Source: Epiperipatus broadwayi
Lineage: Eukaryota; Onychophora; Udeonychophora; Euonychophora; Peripatidae
Assembly (NCBI GenBank): GCA_028023455.1
Contig: JAQFVV010013389.1
Location: 64,001-128,000 of the forward strand
Direction of reading: 5' to 3'
Length of the DNA: 64,000 bases
The position numbers were made by a program, and so were the translations under genes. Of this stretch, positions 48,480 through 60,260 are shown piece after piece (the stretch's first letter is position 1; the number at the start of each line of letters is the position of its first letter). The notes below the pieces were generated by a model. The model did no database searches. It had not been told where the DNA came from and saw only the letters and a program-made list of their open reading frames with translations.

Positions 48480-50834
48480 AACCAATGGGGATTTTTTCCT
48501 GACCCAAGATCTCAGTGCCTGAAGATACTCAACCTGTTTCATAAATCCCCCTTTTATGTCCTCAAAGGCTTTGTCTTGCTGGCTAATGATTTCATTTTCT
48601 CTGCCAACCGTTCTTGAAACCTATTATAAAAATTGCACAGACCCAGGAATGATTCAACCTGCCTCTTGGATTTAGGCACATGAAAATCCCTGATGGCTAG
48701 GATTTTATCAGCATGGAGTCTCATCCCTTGCGAACCTACCACATGGCCCCAAAAATCACCTCATCTCTTGTTAGAGCACTTTTTTTCAAGTATATATTAA
48801 TCCTCTTTTTCTTACACTCAGTAAGGAAAATCTCTACATCCCGCATATGCTCGTCAATACTCAATGATGCTATTAACGCATCATCAATGTACATTATCAC
48901 TAGCTTCTTCACCTCAACCGACAACACCTGATCAAAGCATCTCAGCAGCCCTGTCCCACTATTTATCAGGCCAAGCAGCATTCTGTTAAAGTGATATGGG
49001 TATCCCTCATATGCCAATCCTCTGCATGAAGATTAATTTGCCAATAACTGGCAGTCAGATCAAATGTTGAGAAAATCTTTTTTCTTTAAACTTTCCTAAC
49101 AACTCATGTATGGGGGGGGGGTGAAATGTTACAATCTGGCACTGTTACTCAATTTAGTTGTCTAGCATCAATATATAATCTGGCGGTTCCATTTTTTTTT
49201 TTGACCACAACTAATGGATTACAGTATGGGGATGAGCATTTCAAAATGCCCCCCCCCCCACTCCATCATTTGGCTTATTTGTTTTTGAACCTCTCTATAT
49301 TGATGCAGGATAGGGTAAGAACGGGATTGCAGTGGTTGATCATGCTTTACCTTAATTCTCTGTTCAAAACCCTGGATCTCTCTGGGCACATATGAAAAAA
49401 AACCCAGATATACTTTTCGAGCATCTCCTTGGGCGCATCCTTCCTGTTTTCATTTGCTATTATAGCTTCCTTTACCTTTTCTTCTATAACCCCCTTTGTT
49501 TCCTTTTCTTCCACTTGCAGCACTTCTATTGAGCTATATAAATTTGGTATTGTGAACTTTACTGCCTTTTTCTCACATATGACCTGCTCTGTTCCAAAGT
49601 CAATGGCACATTTGTATCTGTAAAAATTCTGATCTTTTCAAAGCGTTGTGAATGCCCCTTCATGATTAAGAATACATGTGAGAGAGGTTTTCCACTTATT
49701 TGCAAGTCTATCCTTTCTTGTTTATGTTCAACTTTTGCTTTTTTATTATTAGCCATCATTACCTGGACTGGCTTTATTGGGTGAGTCTGAACGCTAGGCT
49801 GTTTTTTATAATATGAGAATACACTTCCTCTGACAACACTGAAATTTGGCTGTCAAAGTCTTCTAATGGCTCAACTTCCATCCGAGCAGTGATTATCCAT
49901 ATCTTAGGGAAAGCTTACTTCATGTAATTTGTACCCGGTGCTACCATGAACACACTAAATTTCCTACATGCTTTTCCTCATCTTTATGAACTTTCTCTCT
50001 TTTCTATATTCCACCTCCTTTTTATACCCCCTTCCTTTTTCAAATTAAACTCCCTGGTTTACAGCATTCACCATTGCTCGCTAACACCTACTTGCTGCAA
50101 TATCTTATTGATTTCTTTTGCTAACCTCCCCTTCATTTATGCTATTTTTTCCGGCAAAATTCTGCAGACGATTCCTACAATCTGCCTTTTTTTACAGTTC
50201 ACACACTTATAGCTCCCTCAACCTGGACACTTGGCATCTAAAGAAATGAATGCAAGCCTCTTCCTCTTCTTTGCAAAACTTTTGGCTGGTGATCTGGGCT
50301 TTAATAGACTCTTGCTGTTCTTCATTCCAAAACATGTTCTGTAGGTTTCTTTCATATTCTTGGAAAGTTTCTGGTTGGATTAACAGTGATTCCCATCAAG
50401 TCTGGGCATACTCTTGGAGATGTCTGTGCACTACTATTACTTTATTATCTTGCTCTATCCTGTAGCTGCAAAAATATCTCTTCAAGCTTTTTATATGTTC
50501 TCCAGATGTCTCTCCTCTCCGTCCTCTAAATATCTTTATTTTGACTAACTTATTCTCTTTGCTATTTATATCCATCATTATTTTATTTATATATGCGTGT
50601 GTGTGTCTATTTCTGATGATAAATGCCCTAGGCTAAATTTTCATTCCCACGAAGTACTGTGCTACATATAATTTTTTCTATATTCTGATTATTCTGCCTA
50701 CTATCCATATATCCTATGCCCTGATTCTAATTAACGCAAATATTCTACCATTCTTTACTATAATTATTTGCCAAATCTTATTTCCTGCCTCCAATACTTT
50801 CCGCTCTTCGAACCCTCATAATTGGGAGGCCATT
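48480..50834 (-). mobile_element. Partial Ty3/Gypsy element: gag, protease, reverse transcriptase
   Basis: The minus strand begins with gag at about 50578, runs to 48554 and is cut off after the RT. RNase H and integrase are missing. Gag N-terminal text (MDINSKENKLVKIKIFRGR, then YAQTWWESLL-like sequence) leads to a zinc-knuckle remnant near 50200 with CVNCKKRQIVGIVC, where the His position is Ile. The protease active site is at about 49850 (DFDSQISVLSEEVY). RT follows: KKNGTARLYIDARQLN near 49180, STFDLTASYWQINLHA near 49050, a YIDD box in LVIMYIDDALIAS near 48895, and FLGLCNFYNRF near 48630. Frames are interrupted, so it is dead. Confidence 0.85.
50811..50832 (-). other. Primer-binding site of the second Gypsy element
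   Basis: Minus strand TGGCCTCCCAATTATGAGGG begins one base inside the LTR end and starts with the TGG complement of a tRNA CCA end. I cannot name the tRNA. Its position between the LTR and gag supports the call. Confidence 0.6.
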
Positions 50835-52456
50835 GTAACAGATTGCAGCTTTTCTCATTATTACTGAACTATTTTAAACTAACGCTAGATTATGAATCAC
50901 TTCTTTAATATATTAAAGAATATAATGGTTTTATTATTACCGAGAACTGTGACCTAAATATTTATTATTATTTCTCACCCAGCACATTTATGGACATCAG
51001 CCTATTCTGACTCCAAGCACCAAACCTATGCATTGATAGGAATTATGTTGGAAGGGATGAGAAAAGCAATCAGGGATAATTCCGATATACCTGGTCGCTG
51101 CTAGGGTGAGTGATACTGAGACCATGGGAAAATATATATAAAGCAGTAAGAATAAGATTAATTAATTAATGAAATGACTATCACATGCATATATCTTTAA
51201 ATAAATACATAATACATGAAATAAAACCAAAAAAGATATAAAACAAAAAAAGATATATCTAAATGTGCTCAAATATTCAATAAAACATGCATAAAATAAC
51301 GAAAAGAGAATATTTCTATGTGCTTAGATATTTAATAAAACACTTGCATATATACATATATTTGTATGGATAAGCAAATCTTAATAATAATAAAATAATT
51401 TCAAATACCATGTAATTTTTCTGAAGGTGGGAGAGCTGATTGAAATATAGTCACATTAAAGTCTTTAAATATCACTGAATAATGTGCATTTAATGTATTT
51501 TGAAAAATAAAACATAAGTGTTACCTTTGAAGGTAGCATATGCAGATTCATGACGAGAATGAATTCATTTGACACACTATGACCATGGGAATGGTTCAGC
51601 ATGGATATCTTGTCGTAATTTGTTTCTTGAATCTCCATGGTTCGATCACTACTTCGGATATAGGTAAAGAAAGATGTAGATGGCCAGTCGAAGCTTCTTG
51701 TCTGGTTCCGGTGATGGTTCGCTCATGTGGCAGTTTCGTTTTTTTCGTGGAACTGGGGGTATAAAGCCCAGCATGTTTAAAGCTTTACCCAGCCTATTCA
51801 TTTCTAACTGGCAAATATATTTCTTTGATTTTTTACAAGTCTTCTTCAAAATTTCCAATGCAAGAAATCTATAACACAAACATATAACAGTATAGCAATT
51901 TGACACTTTAAAACTTAAAATCCAATTGTCTCCTGATATTTTTCTATTTATATCGGGGGTTTTTTTCCAGAAAGTTCTAATCACAAGAATCTTAGCTATT
52001 TTCAGTATTCTGTGATATATGAGTTCCGGCTTCTCTTCAAAAAAAAAAAAAACCTTTTACCACCTTTTCTCTTTTGTCTAAGCAAAAATTTCATCAAGCA
52101 GCTTTTGAAAATAACTTAGAACATTCGCAGATAGCAATCTGTTTAGTTTCTCTTTTATTTTCATTAATATATTTCTCTTTTTTTCTTATTTTTGATGAAA
52201 ATAAAATATGGCATTCAGACATTAAAATAACACATATAATATATGTTTTCTAAACTATTTCTTCCATGCACTTGCCTATACAATAATACTTAACCACACA
52301 TGTTTCATTAATATAAATGAGCACAACCCCTTCCATGCCTGTTTTAACTCTTTATTTAATTATTTTTAAGAACACAAAAATCAAATATATATAACATATG
52401 CATGTGAATACAAAATCCCTTTTTTTGGAACAGGGTTTAATCCCAGCCTTGTTACA
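50834..52456 (-). repeat. 5' LTR of the second Gypsy element
   Basis: The minus strand starts TGTAACAAGGCTGGG and ends GCAATCTGTTACA, TG..CA limits with short inverted ends over 1.6 kb. A primer-binding site and gag follow. The outer flank is a (TA)n repeat. No partner 3' LTR was found to the left. The open stretch of 111 codons at 51649-51984 lies within the LTR and has no recognisable product. Confidence 0.6.
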
Positions 52457-52925
52457 ATATATATATAAAGTAGTCAGACTGGAAAGTAAATAATCTACCA
52501 ATTGACTGTTCACCCTAGAAAATCAGTAATTAAGCAGATTTTGCATATGTGTTCAGAAATATGCAGAGATCCATCTGTAATACTATGTCTAGTGAGAAAT
52601 ATTTCCTATTACTTATGATTTTAATAATTTGTAGATTTGCAAGAAGGTTATCTAGAAAGCTAGTTGCAAAAATAGATAATTATATCTGTTGGTGGATGTA
52701 ATATTAATTAATCCAGATTTGTTTAAGTTTTACTGCCATGTTAGGTATTTATTTTTGATTTGAACATCTGATGCTTATTCAGCAGATTGTTATCAGGTTA
52801 TTTCTGGAAATAGCATTCAGCTAAATAATAAGTTAATGGAAAGTGTCCAAATGCATTTGTTCATAATCTTATAAGATTTGTATATCTCTCTAATATAGTA
52901 ATTATCTAATAGATTATATATATAT
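52457..52925. other. IFT172 intron between two LTRs
   Basis: AT-rich sequence bounded on both sides by TA repeats. No further feature. Confidence 0.45.
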
Positions 52926-55197
52926 TATAATGATCCAAAAGAAAGTGAAGATCGAATCTTACTGCATCTGCACTCAAGGACGCCATCTAGGCATTTGAAC
53001 CTAGAAAAATTTATAACGTAGGCAGATACGTAAGTTAAGATCCCACTTTATTTTATATTTAGACCGTTAGCCCATTGCCACTAGCTTGTGGAGACGCAGA
53101 GATAATAATCTATATCTTTAATTTATATCTTAAATATAAAAAAATAAAAGCCACTGCCAGTAATTAACACACAAACACTTATTTACGCACATATAAATTT
53201 TGAATCATTTTAAATTTTGAGGAATAACATTTATTATTTAGATTTTAATATTAATTTTTAATTTAAATTATTATTTTAAGATTTTAAATCATCTACACAA
53301 ATGAATTTTATATTTATTTTAAAATTGTCAAGTATGAATAAACTACATAGATTTGCATTTGAAAAGAAAATATTCTGTCCCTTGTTTAACCTTAGGCCAA
53401 AAGTTCGCAGTCAAACTGGCATCAATCCATCTGATACACTGATGAATTCAATGTAGCATGAAAATACAACAGCACAAAAAAAATACTATACTGTCAGGAA
53501 TGTACATCTGAACAGTATAGTTAGAAGACATTGACTCTCATTCAGATACGAATACTACGTCTATCTGACGAGAAGAACAATAAAAAAAAAACTCCATAGG
53601 AAGGAACTGCATCTTCCGTCTTACCATCCCTTCCATAGTCAACAAGGTGTTGTGCAGCATATAAAATGATCCTGCCCATAGCGATTCTCATACTACATCT
53701 ACTAATTACACCAATATATCCAATCCATTGACCCAATTTAATTACGAAACAAATAACCTAAGATTACCCTTCCCTAATTAATTCATATAACTTCACAAAT
53801 CTATACAGCCATTCATGCCCAACTTAAATTTAACATTTATATAAATTCGCACAGATGGATTTATTAAAGTTTGTTTTTTAATGTTGAGCACAGATCGACT
53901 ACATGGATTACACGCTCAAAAACATTTCAAAATAAACATAAATGATCAAATATAAAGTCATTGATGCAATTGCAGAGGAATTTCACAAGAAACCCATATG
54001 GCATTCATCATAAGATGCCGCATTGACACCAATAACTAAAAAGACATCCGAATAAATACATTTTAGATATTCACCGTAAGATATCATTATTTACCGAATG
54101 TCTATATATTTTAATCATATGTGAAAACAAAAATGTAATTAAACGTGAACGAATCCATGCAAGCGTCTATGCTCAACTGAAATTTAATGCATTTAATAAT
54201 TTAAACGATAAATATTAATACAAATAAAAAAAATAATTAAAAAAATGGAAATGATTTTTTTAGCAAATAAATATGTAAAAATTAAACATTTATAATTAAT
54301 TTGAAACATAAGTCAGAGAAAAGTTTCTTTTTTTTAAATTTAGATTAACTGATCAAATCTTTAAAGTTCTTAATTACTTCAGATTTTAAAATTGTTCAGT
54401 TCAATTGTTTACAGTAGAAGAGTCCAGGTTCCTGTTTTTAATTCCCGCGGCATCTCCATTGGAAGACCGATCTGATGTTCTGGAGATGACCTTAGCTGGT
54501 TTCATTTCGGAATTACAGTCATTTCATTTTTTTTAAAAAAGAGAGTGTGATATGTGCGTCCTATCACACGTCTCAAACACAAAAAAGCTGGCAACTGTCA
54601 GGAAACTCAATATTTTTCTTTTTATAGTAATCACACAGATTCAACCAACAAAACGTCACTAATCCATTATTTTCATTAGGGTCCGGGCTGAGGCTTGGTG
54701 CTTCCATTGGTCAAGCTAATTCTTTTTATTCTCTTATCTATCTTATCCTCTGACTTTTTAATTACAGTATATCAGCCCTGAGGGCTAGTTTGCTTTTCAA
54801 TTACTTTATAAAACAATGTTTTTTTTTAATAAATAAAAGTATTTGAATGTACTTTGTTATAAAAAAGTACAAGATTTAAGGATAAAATATTTTTGTAAAT
54901 GGAAATGATTGTTTTAAATTTTAAATAATTTAATAAATAATTTAAAATTTAAAACAATCATTTCCATTTACAAAAATATTTTATCCTTAAATCTTGTACT
55001 TTTTTATAACAAAGTACGTTCAAATACTTTTATTTATTAAAAAAAAACATTTTTAAAGTTTTGCATCTGTACGAATATATATACGTTTACAACTCTTTAA
55101 TTTTTTTTAGCTTTTAGATTTTTAATAAATTTATTTTTATTTGCGAACTTAGTTTTTATTTTAAATTAATGTAATGACATATTTATATATCGTTACA
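52926..55197 (-). repeat. Solo LTR, copy C of the long-LTR family
   Basis: 2.27 kb, aligned throughout with copies A and B. The left edge is TATAATGATCC and the right edge is CGTTACA, set in (TA)n on both sides. It differs from A and B by an internal inverted duplication at 54816-55050. Its right edge is 28 bp from the IFT172 exon at 55226, so it reaches into the splice-acceptor region. No internal region adjoins it. Confidence 0.82.
54816..55050. repeat. Near-perfect inverted duplication inside solo LTR C
   Basis: Arms of about 112 bp around a loop of about 11 bp near 54928-54938. The left arm carries TACTTTGTTATAAAAAAGTA and GTAAATGGAAATGATTG; the right arm carries their reverse complements. 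Only the right-arm version has counterparts in copies A (around 20770-20900) and B (around 44785-44900), so the left arm is a secondary inverted copy. Near identity of the arms implies recent origin. Confidence 0.9.
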
Positions 55198-55225
55198 ATA
55201 TATATATATATATATATGTCTCTAG

Positions 55226-55335
55226 GCGGCTGAAATTTACTTAGGGGTAGATTTAATAAAGGAAGCTATTGATGCATTTATTGCTGGTGAAGAATGGAAT
55301 AAAGCCAAAAAAGTTGCCAAGGAATTGGAACCAAG
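55226..55335 (+). CDS. IFT172: IFT172 exon (sixth and last in window)
   Basis: The exon opens after GTCTCTAG and ends before GTAAAA. It encodes [20 protein letters not shown] followed by [17 protein letters not shown], a strongly conserved IFT172 block, with two bases of a split Arg codon at the end. The acceptor has almost no polypyrimidine tract: a (TA)n run separates it from the end of a solo LTR that stops at 55197, only 28 bp upstream. The next exon should encode the conserved segment after ELEPR, but I find no such coding sequence before the window ends. Confidence 0.94.
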
Positions 55336-58300
55336 GTAAAAATAGAAATTTTTAAAATTTAATATATTTATACTAAATTTGATTGTAATATTATTTTATA
55401 TTGTCTCAGCTTTAGTGTTTTCTTCATCTTTACTGTTGTTATTATTAATGATACTTAGAATAAATTATATTAAAAGGATGGATGACAAGCAACAGCAAGG
55501 TTATTAAGTATTAGGTATTACAGTATACTAAGTATGAATTTACTCACTACATCAAGAGAGAACTTGTCATTCCTACCATTAATCTCATTATTAATATTTT
55601 TCAATTGTAATTGAATATTGAATTAATCATGCTTGAAACTGTCCATTATGGATTTTCTTAAAAAAAGAAGTTAATCCTGTTTGTTTATGTAATAGTGCAC
55701 TAAAATAAATTAATCTATTTTTTTATATGTAAATATATATTGAAGCGGAATCTGAGATTCAGATTGCGCTTCACAGCCCACTTCCAATCTTCCGCTACCA
55801 ACCTAAATTCAAACCCTATGCTTGCACATATATTCCACTCACTAACACATTTGTTTGTATCCTTTTGTTTGAGTTATATTAATTAACATATTTATTAACG
55901 AAGATATTGGCATAAATATCTGAATTTAAACATGCAAAATAAAATTAATAAATGTAGCGTCTGAAAATTCGTATACGCAATAGGGAATGGGGGATTAATT
56001 ATAACGGACTTATAATATCAAAATATATTATAATTTCTGTATTAATTTGTTTTATAAAAGTTATAATAATTGTTTGTTAATTGCAGCTCAGATATCTATA
56101 GATATTGTAGAGACAAAAGTACTGAGCAAATATTTAGTAGAAAAGTTCGTTATAGGTAATTTTATAAAATTGTGTTTTTAAATTATTTTTGCCATTAAAC
56201 TAACTTTTAAATCCAACATGGAAGATGCGATTGTAATTAGTCAAAATTAATTAAAGGTGAGAAGCATAATCTTGTATAATATTCTAACATAACTTTAATT
56301 AAAAGTTTCTCTAAAATCAAAAGTAGAAACTAAACTTAATTGATTTACTTTTGTTACAAACATTTTCTTTTATCAAAATTAATTAAAGTTTGAATACTTA
56401 TCTAATAATGGCATCTTCCATCACAATAGGTAAAAGCTTGTATACGAATTTTTTTGGAAATTAGATTGCAATGACCAATCAAGAAAGGGATTCCAAGAAT
56501 ACCAAGGCATGGATTAATTACGAATTAATTTAGGAGAGTAAGTAAGACAGTCAAGGAGAGCAGTCACCAAGAAAATTTGCGTTGGTTATTTTCAATGTGT
56601 ACTGAGTAAATCTAAATCGCCTTTCTCGCCATTCGAGATGGCTTTCCCTGAAATCTGTGCCCTGGATCCCGATAGTCATAGACTATACTGATATGCCTGT
56701 TCGTTAAATCATAAAATTACTACCTGCCTGAATAACTGCTTAACAAACTAGATCTAGTTCTCCGAGGGAATCCGAAATCATCAAAAGAACAGCTAAGTTT
56801 GTACAGAGGTAACAATTTCAAATGCTGCTAGACTCTTAAAGTTACCATGAATAATTTTAACTTTCACCTATCTATTTCTTTAAACATGTTGTAAAGCTTT
56901 TATTTGTAAAATTTAATATTAGTTATGAATCAATTTGTAAAATTCTTACCTTTTTGTTAATTGTAACTCGTTCTCTCTTTATATAACTTAGCTGTAATCT
57001 CTCCTACATTAAACCTCTCCTGAATAATTATTAGTACTTAATGTCACGTCTATGCGGCAATATTTTATTCTTATTATTATGTTTTATACTTTCAGATACT
57101 AAATTATATGTCGATAATTTTCCCCCAGAATCGCAAATGCTTACGCTATCTCTTTTAATAAAAGAAAACCCTCCTTACTTTTCAGAGGGAACAAATTTGT
57201 TATTCCTAATATAGCGGGAGCCTGCCAGTCTGGGGAAATAAAATAAGAATTTGATAATTCTTGTACAGTGTTATTTTCAACAACTAAGTAAAAATCTATT
57301 TTCGTAGAAATGTTTTTTTTTTGGTTAATTAAATAATAGCGCTAACTTCTAAAATCTGCAATTAATATTAATTTCTTGAAATCAATAGCCACCACCGACT
57401 TTATATATATATTTAATAATATGAAAAGTATTTATTTATTAAAGCATTCAAAACCAAAGAGTTATATTATTTATACGTTGTGGAAAGTTTATGTGTAGTT
57501 TAAAGTAATACATTAAGGGGGGGGGGGGATCCTTTAGTTCTATGAGCTCTATTATATTAGCATAAAAATGTAATTCTTCCATATCCACGTAGTAATCAAA
57601 TCATACCAGTACGCTGGGCTTTTATTAATAAAGATAGGCGATAATTCTTTATTCCTTAGTTAAATATATATATTTATATTAATGCAAGCGTTACGTGTAT
57701 ACCGGCCTTTCGTTATATATATCTTTGTGCTTCATTCATTTTTACTTCCAATACCAAGGACAAGGTTTGGCAAACCTTTTTGGATTTCTTCAGCGCGTGA
57801 TATTATGGCATAGGGTTCGCTCTGGCAAAAGTCCAGCCTATGGCAATTCCATAAAGCGCATTCTTCGTTGTTTATGACCCGACCCTGCCGATGTTTGCAG
57901 AGAGTCGCTTTCTTTAACGGTGAATTGAAGCATCTTCTTAGATCTTAGAATAGATCTCTCCATTGCCATCATACACGTACCGCTCTCCCAGATTTTATTC
58001 TCGTTAAAAGCCTATTAATTCTCCTAAACCGTACTGTTATGATTATACTAAATGGATTGCCACTGTTTAATATATATATATCATTCGCACTTTCAGATAT
58101 GACGCTTCTGCCATTATTATTATTTCCCAAAATAGCTTTCCACACACGTTCTTATATAGCAAATGCAAGTATTAATTAAATAAAATTACCCTTATCATCC
58201 AACTTAATAAACTTATGTATTGGTATGAATGCTGTTATTTTAGTACTGGTGGATTCAAATAATGTTCAGATACCGTAGTCTAGCGCTATTATTAAAAATC

Positions 58301-58900
58301 TTATGTATCACAGTCCATCGATAAATTATTGACATATAAATAGCCGCAATAGAATAAAGCCATGAATTATTTGTTATTGATGATTAAATATGTTCATTGT
58401 ATAGGATTGTAAGGGAGGTTGATGTTGTCCAAGGGAGATAAACACCCATTTTATTTACATTGTAACACCAATAACGTTTGCAATCATATATATTTCAAGT
58501 TGATTTAATAAATTTTATATCCTTCTAAATATCTAAGTCATTGTTTCATTTATTGATTAGAAATAATTTTGATGTAATATAAAAAGGTTTCCCTTACTAG
58601 ATGATCGAAAATCGCTAATTATAATATTCTAGACATGAACCAAGTTCGAATAAGAGTCTTTTTGTGTCATGACTTTGTGATGCCGGCGGGGTAGAGATAA
58701 ATTAGATCAGTATCATTGGAATTGTTGCTCATAAGTTGGTAGATCTGGAAAATAGGCAAATAGGGCAGAGTTCATGAATGTTCCTGACCTATGTATCTTG
58801 CACAGGATTGGATTCGAGGTACTTTTGCCTAGATGCTAGATCTTGTTATATGAACAGACGAAACCGACCGGTACAATATATAGTTACGTAAGAGAATTAA
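55336..58900. other. IFT172 intron, mixed and largely unassigned
   Basis: AT-rich at first. Between about 55740 and 58450 it becomes patchily GC-balanced, with a run of 12 G at 57517-57528. A block at 57690-57990 (ACCGGCC, AGCGCGTGATATTATGGCAT, GACCCGACCCTGCCGATG) is unlike normal intron sequence and resembles LTR promoter regions in composition only. No termini, domain or second copy could be shown. Confidence 0.4.
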
Positions 58901-58949
58901 TTTATTTGAGACATTTTTTTAAAAAAATGTTAGTATCAATAGTGAGTAA

Positions 58950-60260
58950 AGTGGCCACTGCATATTATGTTTGATATTTACAAATTAGGATTAATCTGAT
59001 TTGGTTGAAGTATCTTGTGGAGTTAAATAATTCTGTTTAAAAGAGTGATAAACTTAGATATTTAAAAGAGCATCTGCCAATTAAATAACTATGAGAAGGG
59101 GGTTAAAATTTTAAGTCCAAATTGATCTGTTGAATTTTTTCTTATATTTCTCAACTGTATCTTAAATGTTAAATATAACAAATGTTTAATAAGATTATAT
59201 TTTTTAGGTTTAAATATAATTTTGAATGTCTCAAAAATAACAATTATTATATGACCATATTTCTTCTGTTTTAATCCATCAATCATTTTCAAGCCTTTTT
59301 ATTAATCATTGAACTTCTGCATTTAAATTATTTTTAGCATCACTAATAATTTCCTCTTTATCAAAAACTAATGAGTATTTTACAAACATTAAATTTCTTA
59401 CTAACATGTCTTCATAAGATCTAATGTTTTAAAATTTTTATTAATAAATCATGATAGCAATCTGATCCTATGAGTGCTAATAGTATGATTTCTAACTATA
59501 AAATCTATAAGATTTCATTTTTTATTCATGGGTGCATCTAAGTTTTTTTTTTTTCATCTAAACAGTATGAGTGATAGACTATATTTCATGCAAAAACTAA
59601 CATCCGCAGACTATTTACATTCAGAGAGCCAATCCTATTATTTTCAGTAGCTTTGGGCTGTAGTTTACTATTTATATCAATATGAGCATTCAAATCTCAA
59701 AAAAAAAAAAAAAAAATCGAACTTTTATAACAACATTCTCCAACATGGAATTGTAAAGTTTTTTTTTACTTTCTGGATCTTATGTTGGAGTATAAGCACT
59801 AATAAAAGGGCTCCAAATAACTTTTCAAATTTTTAAAACCATTAGTCTTTCATTGTTACATTTAGGAATGCTGAGAATAGAAGATGTGAAGCTAGTCCTC
59901 ACAATGATTACAATATCATGCATTTTTCTTTCATTCAGTAAATAGGCTTTCTAACAAAACATTTATCAATCATCTCTCTGCTTAATCAAGATTTCATTTT
60001 GAATTAGACCAGCAGCATGTATTAGTCGATATTCAGAACTTGAAGAGTCCACATCAAATTTTTTTTTTTTTTACATTTAGAAATGTTCAATAAAATACTT
60101 ACCTTTATCACTGTCACTATTTCCTTTTTTTGTCATTTATACTAATATTGGAACTAGGCATTTAATGGATCAATCTGCTGACCTCGGTGACATTTTGTAT
60201 TGTGGATCTTTTCTATGTCCTTATACATATAGGATGGCAAATTAATTATTAAGTAGGGTT
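58950..60260 (-). mobile_element. Antisense RTE-like LINE, endonuclease region
   Basis: The minus strand shows the same endonuclease order as the LINE at 555-1010: MHDIVIIVRTSFTSSILSI with ERLMVLKI near 59930-59830, PFISAYTPT near 59790, then LNVNSLRMLVFA and a stretch ending ALIGSDCYDLLIKILKH near 59590-59430, corresponding to the C-terminal half of the nuclease. Stops and frameshifts are frequent. A 67-codon remnant at 59089-59292 may be the linker before the RT, which is not visible. Confidence 0.65.

Noticed and set aside
51649-51984. 111-codon open frame on the minus strand
   Set aside because: It lies inside the 5' LTR of the second Gypsy element, has no recognisable domain, and the overlapping + strand is also open. 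It is best seen as chance in a GC-balanced patch.
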